Both the position numbers and the translations under genes were made by a program. The notes under the pieces are model-generated. The model was given only the letters and a program-made list of their open reading frames with translations. It was not told the origin of the DNA and ran no database searches. From Clostridia bacterium (lineage in GTDB: Bacteria > Bacillota > Clostridia > Saccharofermentanales > UBA5734), in the NCBI GenBank assembly GCA_018056585.1, contig JAGPFK010000063.1:1-7573 (forward strand): a stretch of 7,573 nt of DNA. The letters run 5' to 3'. Below, in pieces: positions 1 through 4,882 of this stretch. Every line of letters starts with the position of its first letter. Position 1 is the first letter of the stretch.

Positions 1-260
1 GTACACCGGAACAATTACTGATCGATGAAGTCAATCCAGGTGTTTATGTGTTTCGCTGTGAAGCTTTATTGTCTGCGTTGGATCACTTAAACTGTGAGAA
101 TGTTCAGGGTGAATACTACTTGACTGATGTGCCCTCCATCATGCTTCGCTCCGGCTTGCTTGTCAATACGGTGACCATCATAGGCGATGAACAGCTTCTT
201 GGTGTCAATACACCGGAAGATCTTGACCGCTGCGAGCGGATACTGAAGGAGAGCTTATGA
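1..260 (+). CDS. GlmU-type sugar-1-phosphate nucleotidyltransferase, C-terminal part (5' end outside window)
   Basis: The open frame enters the window in frame 3 and gives 85 residues before TGA at 258-260. The stretch E-V-N-P-G-V-Y-V-F, then V-Q-G-E-Y-Y-L-T-D, then L-G-V-N-T matches the end of the GlmU pyrophosphorylase domain (family pattern EINTG, NAQGEYYLTD, GVN). The Asn of GVN (codon 207-209) corresponds to the GlmU Mg-binding Asn. The enzyme would condense a sugar 1-phosphate, probably GlcNAc-1-P, with UTP to give an NDP-sugar and pyrophosphate in the cytoplasm. The protein stops right after this domain, so the left-handed beta-helix acetyltransferase half of true bifunctional GlmU is absent. 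It overlaps the next gene, a phosphohexomutase, by ATGA, which implies translational coupling. The family is fairly certain. The exact sugar and nucleotide are inferred. Confidence 0.82.
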   Translation, partial: TPEQLLIDEVNPGVYVFRCEALLSALDHLNCENVQGEYYLTDVPSIMLRSGLLVNTVTIIGDEQLLGVNTPEDLDRCERILKESL

Positions 261-1675
261 TCAAGTTTGGCACAGGCGGCTGGCGAGCCATTATTGCCGA
301 TGAATTCACGAGAAGCAACATCCAGCTGCTGTGTCAGGGCCTTGCGAATATGATGCATGACGAAGGTGTTGCGGAGCAGGGCATCATCATTGGGTATGAT
401 CGCCGCTTCCTTTCTCGTGAATCAGCCGGATGGGCCGCAGAAGTTCTTGCGGGCAATGGCATTTGCTGTTATATCATTGATCGGGAAGCGCCAACACCTT
501 TAATCATGTTTACAGTCAAGCAGTTTCAAACTTCTTACGGGCTGGCGGTTACGGCCAGTCATAACCCGGCTCAGTATAACGGCATAAAAGTGTTTGCAAA
601 AGGTGGCCGCGACGCGGACGAAGAAACAACAAACAGGCTTGAGGTCTACATTGGCCAGATAGAACCGGGTTCTGTCTTTGTTCTTCCACTTGATTTGGCC
701 GAAAGCCAAGGACTTATTCTGTATATCAACCCATTTAACCAGTATATCGACGCGATCATTTCATCTGTTGATATGGATGCGATTCGTGGCCGGAACCTGA
801 AAATAGCCCTTGATCCGATGTACGGTGTGTCACGTACTTGTCTTCAAACCATCCTGATGACGGCCCGCTGTGATGTTGAAGTCATTCATGAACGGCGAGA
901 TACGTTGTTTGGCGGCCGATTGCCATCACCCAATGTTGAAACACTCAATGCCCTGAGACAAGTTGTCTTAGAACAACACTGCGATCTTGGTATTGCAACG
1001 GATGGTGATGCGGACCGGCTGGGCATTATTGATGATCTGGGTCAATTTGTGCACCCGAACCAGATTCTGGTTTTGCTTTATTATTATCTGCTTGCTCATA
1101 AAGGCTGGCGAGGACCTTGTGTTCGAAACCTGGCCACCACACATCTGCTTGACCGGGTTGCAGCTCATTTTGGCGAGACCTGCTATGAAGTGCCGGTTGG
1201 CTTTAAGCATATTTCCGCAAAAATGCAGGAGACAGGCGCTATTATTGGCGGTGAATCGTCCGGCGGCCTGGCCGTGCGTGGACACATCCCCGGGAAAGAT
1301 GGTATTTATGCAGCCGTTTTGCTTGTTGAAATGATTGCTGTGACAGGGCAAAGCCTTTCGGAATTGTACAGGGGAATTACAGACCAGTTTGGCGAATGGT
1401 TTATGGCGGAGTCAGACCATCGATTCACGAAGGCCATGAAGGAATCCATTACAAAGACTTTGATGGTTGAACATCAGCTGCCGGAGTTTTCTGAACCGGT
1501 GGAAAGAGTTGGATGGACTGATGGCTGTAAAGTTTATTTTGAAAATGGCGGCTGGGTGATTGCCCGCTTTTCAGGAACGGAACCCTTGCTGCGTATCTTC
1601 TGTGAAATGCCAACGAAAGAACAGGCCGAACAGATCAGTGCACAGCTGGCTTACCATTTAGGCCTGAGCAGCTAA
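257..1675 (+). CDS. phosphohexomutase (phosphoglucomutase/phosphomannomutase family)
   Basis: This 472-residue protein belongs to the alpha-D-phosphohexomutase superfamily, which converts hexose 6-phosphate to hexose 1-phosphate through a phosphoserine. All four signature loops are visible: the catalytic serine loop TASHNP (99-104, Ser101), the Mg loop DGDADR (249-254), the sugar-specificity loop GGESSGG (331-337) and the phosphate-binding RFSGTEP (437-443). The N-terminus KFGTGGWRAIIADEFT is typical of the roughly 470-residue PGM/PMM group rather than classical GlmM (about 445). The ATG at 257 overlaps the upstream nucleotidyltransferase stop, and AAGGAG at 246-251 lies 5 bases before it, so the start is secure. 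The pairing suggests two consecutive steps of NDP-sugar synthesis. A GESSG-type loop is compatible with glucose or glucosamine substrates, so substrate cannot be fixed. The last 18 bases overlap the convergent gene. Confidence 0.93.
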   Translation: MIKFGTGGWRAIIADEFTRSNIQLLCQGLANMMHDEGVAEQGIIIGYDRRFLSRESAGWAAEVLAGNGICCYIIDREAPTPLIMFTVKQFQTSYGLAVTASHNPAQYNGIKVFAKGGRDADEETTNRLEVYIGQIEPGSVFVLPLDLAESQGLILYINPFNQYIDAIISSVDMDAIRGRNLKIALDPMYGVSRTCLQTILMTARCDVEVIHERRDTLFGGRLPSPNVETLNALRQVVLEQHCDLGIATDGDADRLGIIDDLGQFVHPNQILVLLYYYLLAHKGWRGPCVRNLATTHLLDRVAAHFGETCYEVPVGFKHISAKMQETGAIIGGESSGGLAVRGHIPGKDGIYAAVLLVEMIAVTGQSLSELYRGITDQFGEWFMAESDHRFTKAMKESITKTLMVEHQLPEFSEPVERVGWTDGCKVYFENGGWVIARFSGTEPLLRIFCEMPTKEQAEQISAQLAYHLGLSS

Positions 1676-2890
1676 AAATTCATCTGATTCTGCTTTTTCC
1701 TCTATAGATGCGTAGACCTGACCGATGATGGCTAATGCCTCATCCAATTGTGCATTTGTATGGGTTGCCGTGTAGCTGGTTCTCAGCAAACAGGAATCCT
1801 GCGGGACAGCAGGCGGGAAAACGGGATTGACATATACGCCATGATCCAGCAGCATTTTTGCTGTGACCAACGTTTGCATTTCTGTCCCGGTCATAATCGG
1901 GATGATTGGGACGATATCATTACCACTTTCATGAATGGTGACGTGCGGAAGTTTTTTCAGACCCTGTTTCATATAACCGGCAATTTCATTGAGTCTGCGC
2001 ACCCGTTGCGGCTCTTCGTCCAGGATGCGTAATGCCTCACGTGCCGCAGCGATCTGAGCGGGCGGGATGCTGGCGCTAAAAATAAAGGGGCGCGCCGTAT
2101 GCTTGATATAATGGATCACATCGGCGTTACCGGCGACGCAGCCACCTAAAGAAGCCAGCGTTTTGGAAAAAGTATTCATGATCAGGTCAACGTCACCCGT
2201 CAACCCGAAATATTCAGCCGTTCCTCTGCCTTTTTCACCCAGAACACCAATGGCATGAGCGTCATCTACCAGAATACGGGCACCATAGCGCCGGGCCAGC
2301 CGGACGATATCTGGAAGCTTGCATATTTCGCCTTCCATACTGAAAACGCCGTCTGTGGCGATCAATATGCCGCCCTTCTCATCTGCCGCGCAAGAGGCCA
2401 GCAAACGCTCTAAATCGGCCATATCATTGTGTTTGTATTTGATTGTCTTTGCAAAGCTGAGGCGCGTTCCGTCGACGATGCTGGCATGATTCATGGCGTC
2501 AGACAGGATGTAGTCTCCGCGGCCGGCAATGGCGGAAATAATGGACAAGTTGGATTGAAATCCAGTTGAAAAGATCAAACAGTCTTCTTTTTGTAAAAAT
2601 GCGGCTAAAGCTTCCTCCAGTTCGACATGTAAGTCGAGCGTTCCGTTCAGAAAACGAGATCCAGAACAGCCCGTTCCATATTTTTCAATGGCCTTTATGG
2701 CCGCTTGCTTGACACGCGGGTCAGCCGTGAGTCCCAGATAGTTATTGGAACCCAGCATAATTGTACGCTTGCCTTCCATCATGACAACGGCATCCTGGCC
2801 TGAAGTCAATGTATGGAAGTACGGATAAACACCTAGTGCCATGACTTCCTTTGCACGTGTATACTCCCGGCATTTCTGAAATAGATCCAT
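1658..2890 (-). CDS. alpha-oxoamine synthase, serine palmitoyltransferase-like (PLP enzyme)
   Basis: With the start chosen at 2890 this is a 410-residue PLP enzyme of the AONS/KBL/ALAS/SPT family, which condenses an acyl-CoA with an amino acid and releases CO2. Numbered from that start, it shows a GTGCSGSRFLNGT block (72-84), the ring-stacking His135 (NHAS), Asp209 and His212 (VDDAH), and the Schiff-base Lys243 (NTFSK-TLASLGG). A C-terminal Arg370 lies in L-L-R-T-S-Y-T-A-T-H-T. The segment YVNPVFPPAVP resembles the VNPVVSPAVP of Sphingobacterium-type SPT more than BioF or Kbl, as do YPYF near the N-terminus and LNGTLDLHVELEE. An SPT role would make 3-ketosphinganine from serine and palmitoyl-CoA. 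BioF-like or glycine C-acetyltransferase activity remains possible, and no bio, tdh or ceramide gene is adjacent. An in-frame GTG at 2911 is a worse start. Confidence 0.88.
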   Translation of the reverse strand: MDLFQKCREYTRAKEVMALGVYPYFHTLTSGQDAVVMMEGKRTIMLGSNNYLGLTADPRVKQAAIKAIEKYGTGCSGSRFLNGTLDLHVELEEALAAFLQKEDCLIFSTGFQSNLSIISAIAGRGDYILSDAMNHASIVDGTRLSFAKTIKYKHNDMADLERLLASCAADEKGGILIATDGVFSMEGEICKLPDIVRLARRYGARILVDDAHAIGVLGEKGRGTAEYFGLTGDVDLIMNTFSKTLASLGGCVAGNADVIHYIKHTARPFIFSASIPPAQIAAAREALRILDEEPQRVRRLNEIAGYMKQGLKKLPHVTIHESGNDIVPIIPIMTGTEMQTLVTAKMLLDHGVYVNPVFPPAVPQDSCLLRTSYTATHTNAQLDEALAIIGQVYASIEEKAESDEFLAAQA

Positions 2891-2897
2891 TGGGTCA

Positions 2898-2905
2898 CAC
2901 CCCTC
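2898..2905 (-). promoter_or_regulatory. ribosome binding site deciding the SPT-like gene start
   Basis: On the minus strand GAGGGGTG sits 7 bases before the ATG at 2890. The in-frame upstream GTG at 2911 would place this Shine-Dalgarno inside the coding region, and its nearest upstream AGGGG is about 16 bases away. The ATG at 2890 is therefore preferred. Confidence 0.7.
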
Positions 2906-2949
2906 ATACACTTGATTAACAAGCCCCTTTTTGTTTCAATAATGAGCCT

Positions 2950-2978
2950 ATCATAACACACGGCTAAAGCCTTGCAAA
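2950..2978 (-). promoter_or_regulatory. predicted sigma-70-type promoter for the SPT-like gene
   Basis: Read on the minus strand, there is a TTTGCA -35 (2973-2978), a 17-base spacer and a TATGAT -10 (2950-2955). Transcription would begin near 2943 and leave a leader of roughly 50 bases. The same TTTGCA-N17 arrangement recurs before nadE. This is a pattern match only. Confidence 0.45.
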
Positions 2979-3017
2979 GAGTCGTTCAATAAATGACGGC
3001 AGAGGACAGAAAAAGAC

Positions 3018-3045
3018 TTGACGATCTGTCTAATTAAATCATAAT
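3018..3045 (+). promoter_or_regulatory. predicted sigma-70-type promoter for the glyoxalase-ferredoxin block
   Basis: TTGACG (3018-3023), a 16-base spacer and CATAAT (3040-3045) each match five of six consensus bases. The start would be near 3052, giving a leader of about 67 bases before the GTG at 3119. Together with the minus-strand promoter at 2950-2978 it accounts for the 228-base divergent spacer 2891-3118. I see no riboswitch or obvious operator there. Confidence 0.5.
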
Positions 3046-3118
3046 AAGAGTAGCAGACTGTCCGGTCTTGTGGCGATGAGTGAAACATTAAATCGGTACA
3101 AAAGGAGTGAGGAACAAC

Positions 3119-3490
3119 GTGGCTTTTAAAATGGTGCATGCAAATCTCAATGTACTTGACCTTGAGCGGTCCATCGAATTTTATAAGAAAGCTTTGGGGC
3201 TTTTTGTTGTAAGTAGGAAGAAGGCTGATGACGGCCGTTTTGAATTGGTTTTTTTAAGTGATGGCCAAAGTGAGTTTCAGCTTGAGCTAACCTGGCTTCG
3301 TGACCGAAAAGAGCCTTATGATCTGGGTGATAATGAATCGCACATTTGCCTGCAGACGGACCAGTTTGAAAAAGCGCATGCTTTGCATGAAGCGATGGGC
3401 TGTATCTGTTATGAGAATCCTCAAATGGGTTTGTATTTTATCCATGATCCGGATGATTACTGGTTTGAAATTGTGCCTGAGCGTGAATAA
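3119..3490 (+). CDS. glyoxalase I-like VOC-family protein
   Basis: This 123-residue protein has two beta-alpha-beta-beta-beta modules typical of the vicinal-oxygen-chelate family. It opens with AFKMVHANLNVLDLERS and ends with YFIHDPDDYWFEIVPE, as lactoylglutathione lyases do. All four metal-ligand positions of GloA are filled: His7, Glu56 (in FQLELTW), His75 (ESHICLQ) and Glu117 (WFEIVP). A metal-dependent activity such as methylglyoxal-thiol adduct isomerisation is therefore plausible, although VOC proteins vary widely in substrate. The GTG at 3119 is chosen because the family alignment starts at A-F-K-M and because AAAGGAGTGAGG (3101-3112) lies just upstream. An in-frame GTG at 3107 overlaps that Shine-Dalgarno. 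The ferredoxin gene follows after 47 bases on the same strand and probably shares the transcript. Confidence 0.85.
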   Translation: MAFKMVHANLNVLDLERSIEFYKKALGLFVVSRKKADDGRFELVFLSDGQSEFQLELTWLRDRKEPYDLGDNESHICLQTDQFEKAHALHEAMGCICYENPQMGLYFIHDPDDYWFEIVPERE

Positions 3491-3537
3491 TCCGATTATA
3501 TCAGGCCATAAAATGATCGATCAAGGAGGATGTTGTT

Positions 3538-3729
3538 GTGAAAGCGTTTGTGGATCGTGATTTGTGTATTGGTTGTGGCTTATGTGCTGAAATCTGTCCT
3601 TTGGTTTTTGAATTGGATGAGACATCCATTGCCCGCGTTATTGTTGATGTTGTGCCCGCTGAGGCGGAAGAAACTGCCAGAGAGGCTGCCTCTTCATGTG
3701 CGGTTGAAGCCATTTCCATCGAGGATTAA
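3538..3729 (+). CDS. monocluster [4Fe-4S] ferredoxin
   Basis: A 63-residue acidic ferredoxin that would carry low-potential electrons in the cytoplasm. C-I-G-C-G-L-C (Cys10, 13, 16) plus distal Cys54 (SSCAVEAI) supply the four cluster ligands, as in Thermotoga and Desulfovibrio-gigas-type ferredoxins. Cys20 of the E-I-C-P-L turn is also present. In relatives it forms a disulfide with a Cys near residue 43, but there is no Cys there, so Cys20 is unpaired. The usual Pro after the distal Cys is Ala. The second CxxCxxC motif of clostridial 2[4Fe-4S] ferredoxins is absent, and the length is normal for the single-cluster type. Translation starts at GTG 3538 after a near-ideal AAGGAGGA (3523-3530) with 7-base spacing. 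Its redox partner cannot be deduced from the neighbours. Confidence 0.93.
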   Translation: MKAFVDRDLCIGCGLCAEICPLVFELDETSIARVIVDVVPAEAEETAREAASSCAVEAISIED

Positions 3730-3736
3730 GGCATGA

Positions 3737-3765
3737 ATGTGTTTTCGATGCAGACACGTTATAAT
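3737..3765 (+). promoter_or_regulatory. possible promoter before the zinc-ribbon gene
   Basis: A perfect TATAAT occurs at 3760-3765, about 50 bases before the ATG at 3818. The -35 position at 17-base spacing (3737-3742, ATGTGT) is poor and there is no TG extension. A second transcript for the zinc-ribbon block is possible, as is read-through from the ferredoxin gene, since no terminator is visible in 3730-3817. Confidence 0.3.
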
Positions 3766-3817
3766 GATAAGGAAAAGAGAAGTTCAATAAAACGAAATAG
3801 ACTTTGGGGTGAAGCTT

Positions 3818-4129
3818 ATGGCCAAATGTAAATGTTGTCAGAATAAAGGATTTATGGTTGAAACAGATGTGAATGGATTGTGCGATGCCTGCGCGCCTTA
3901 TTTTTACTTGAACTTGCCATCTGATTTGAAAGAACTGGAGCAGATCATCCGGGCTATTGAGCGGATCAACTGGAAAGATGCGGCGTTAGAGCGTATTTGT
4001 GAGGCGGAAGAGATCCTTGCCCGCATCCGTCCTTATGCTGAGGCGGGATTAGCTGATTTGCCCCGTCCTTTACCGGAGCTTGAATCATGGCTGGCAGAAC
4101 AAAAGGAGTTCTGGGAAAATGAGCAATAA
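3818..4129 (+). CDS. small zinc-ribbon protein of unknown function
   Basis: This 103-residue protein is not a named family I recognise. It opens with AKCKCCQNKG and NGLCDAC, a treble-clef or zinc-ribbon pattern with Cys4 and Cys7 (Cys6 also present) paired with Cys22 and Cys25. Residues 33 onward look mostly helical and acidic (SDLKELEQIIRAIERI, then ERICEAEEILARIRP), and the end is charged (EQKEFWENEQ). There is no signal peptide or membrane segment. Similar N-terminal ribbons precede helical regions in many Bacillota hypothetical proteins, so a protein-binding adaptor role is a guess. The ATG at 3818 follows GGGGTGA (3806-3812). An in-frame GTG at 3809 lies inside that Shine-Dalgarno and is unlikely. 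The stop region overlaps a tiny downstream ORF, and the membrane protein at 4196 follows. Confidence 0.75.
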   Translation: MAKCKCCQNKGFMVETDVNGLCDACAPYFYLNLPSDLKELEQIIRAIERINWKDAALERICEAEEILARIRPYAEAGLADLPRPLPELESWLAEQKEFWENEQ

Positions 4130-4196
4130 GCTGCTTTTGTCAGAGCAGCAAAGGACCGCAGGACAGGAGGCGGGATCCGCAGGGGTGTCCACTTAA
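4119..4196 (+). CDS. possible 25-residue coupled small ORF
   Basis: An ATG at 4119, preceded by AAGGAG at 4103-4108 (10-base gap), opens a 25-codon frame. It overlaps the zinc-ribbon gene's last 11 bases and ends in TAA at 4194-4196, sharing its final A with the ATG of the next gene (TAATG). The peptide is polar (M-S-N-K-L-L-L-S-E-Q-Q, then Gly/Ala/Ser-rich) with no recognisable domain. This geometry would pass ribosomes from the zinc-ribbon gene to the membrane-protein gene. It could be a coupling leader rather than a functional peptide, or chance. Confidence 0.35.
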   Translation: MSNKLLLSEQQRTAGQEAGSAGVST

Positions 4197-4882
4197 TGCG
4201 AATTTATCGGCAGACTCATCTATGGGCTGCATGCCTTTTTACTTGCTTATTCGTCATCGCTTTCTGGATGGGGCGTCAAAACCAAAGTGATTGGCGTTTA
4301 TTCTGCTGGCTAACCGGACCAGTGGCCCTGTTTGCATGGGCAAAATACATTTTTGCAGGATTACGAAACGCTCAAAATCCACCAGATCGGGATCTTTCCG
4401 ATCCCATTCACAACTTCCCGGAAGGGCAGGCCAAACTGATTGACGGTGGCCGCCTGCCGAATCGTTTTCATCCGGGTCTTGATCTCAGAGAATATGAGAT
4501 TTGTCATTTTTATGTTCCGGGCATCCGATTGTTTTTTACACCTTTTTTAGAGGGGGAGGCACTCGATCCAACCCGAATGGTCATCCGATATTCAGGGGGC
4601 CGATATTACTACATTGTTAAACCACAGGAAATCCTGCTGCCGGCTCAACTCGACGAGGCCGTTGCTGGAGAGTTGGTTATCACGAGTCAGCGAATTCTCT
4701 TTCTGGCTGTGGAAAACGGATTTGAAGTGCCGCTGCAAAGCCTGAAACTACTCGATTGCAGTGCGCACATCATTGATTTTCAGGTGAAGGACAGGCGCTA
4801 TACCGTCCAAACGGATGCTGCCGGCTATGCGGAAAAAGTTTTAAAACTGCTGCTGCAGACCCGATTGAGAATCAATACTTAA
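4196..4882 (+). CDS. two-TM membrane protein with possible PH/GRAM-like C-terminal domain, unknown function
   Basis: A 228-residue protein I cannot name. Two hydrophobic segments, about residues 8-25 and 34-55, form an N-terminal hairpin with a short WMGRQNQSDWR turn. The rest should face one side of the membrane, probably the cytoplasm. The C-terminal part (about 156-206) reads GELVITSQRILFLAVENG, then EVPLQSLKLLDC, then FQVKDRRYTVQT. This resembles the beta-strand pattern of bacterial PH or GRAM-like domains, in which 'ITxxRI-F' and a following Leu-rich strand are typical. That assignment is by eye and tentative. The ATG at 4196 follows AGGGGTG (4181-4187) with 8-base spacing. It ends the plus-strand block, and its final 11 bases overlap the 3' end of nadE. 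Linkage to the zinc-ribbon gene suggests the two act together. Confidence 0.7.
   Translation: MRIYRQTHLWAACLFTCLFVIAFWMGRQNQSDWRLFCWLTGPVALFAWAKYIFAGLRNAQNPPDRDLSDPIHNFPEGQAKLIDGGRLPNRFHPGLDLREYEICHFYVPGIRLFFTPFLEGEALDPTRMVIRYSGGRYYYIVKPQEILLPAQLDEAVAGELVITSQRILFLAVENGFEVPLQSLKLLDCSAHIIDFQVKDRRYTVQTDAAGYAEKVLKLLLQTRLRINT

Noticed and set aside
968..1351. Long frames in both directions inside the phosphohexomutase gene.
   Set aside because: They are shadows of a gene whose catalytic loops are all intact in the main frame.
2911..2923. CTTGATTAACAAG in the SPT-like leader as a Rex-type operator.
   Set aside because: It has only one good TTAACAA-like half and the wrong spacing for a Rex palindrome.
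2951..3139. Minus-strand frame of 62 codons across the divergent spacer and into the glyoxalase gene.
   Set aside because: It lies over two predicted promoters and the Shine-Dalgarno of the next gene, and its protein resembles nothing.
3514..3523. TGATCGATCA palindrome next to the ferredoxin Shine-Dalgarno.
   Set aside because: Ten bases is common by chance, and it is too short for a terminator or a confident operator.
3733..3831. A 32-codon plus-strand frame from ATG 3733, with GAGGA at 3721-3725, ending inside the zinc-ribbon gene start.
   Set aside because: It contains the TATAAT at 3760-3765, has no recognisable content, and the spacer is AT-rich. It is too weak to call a gene.
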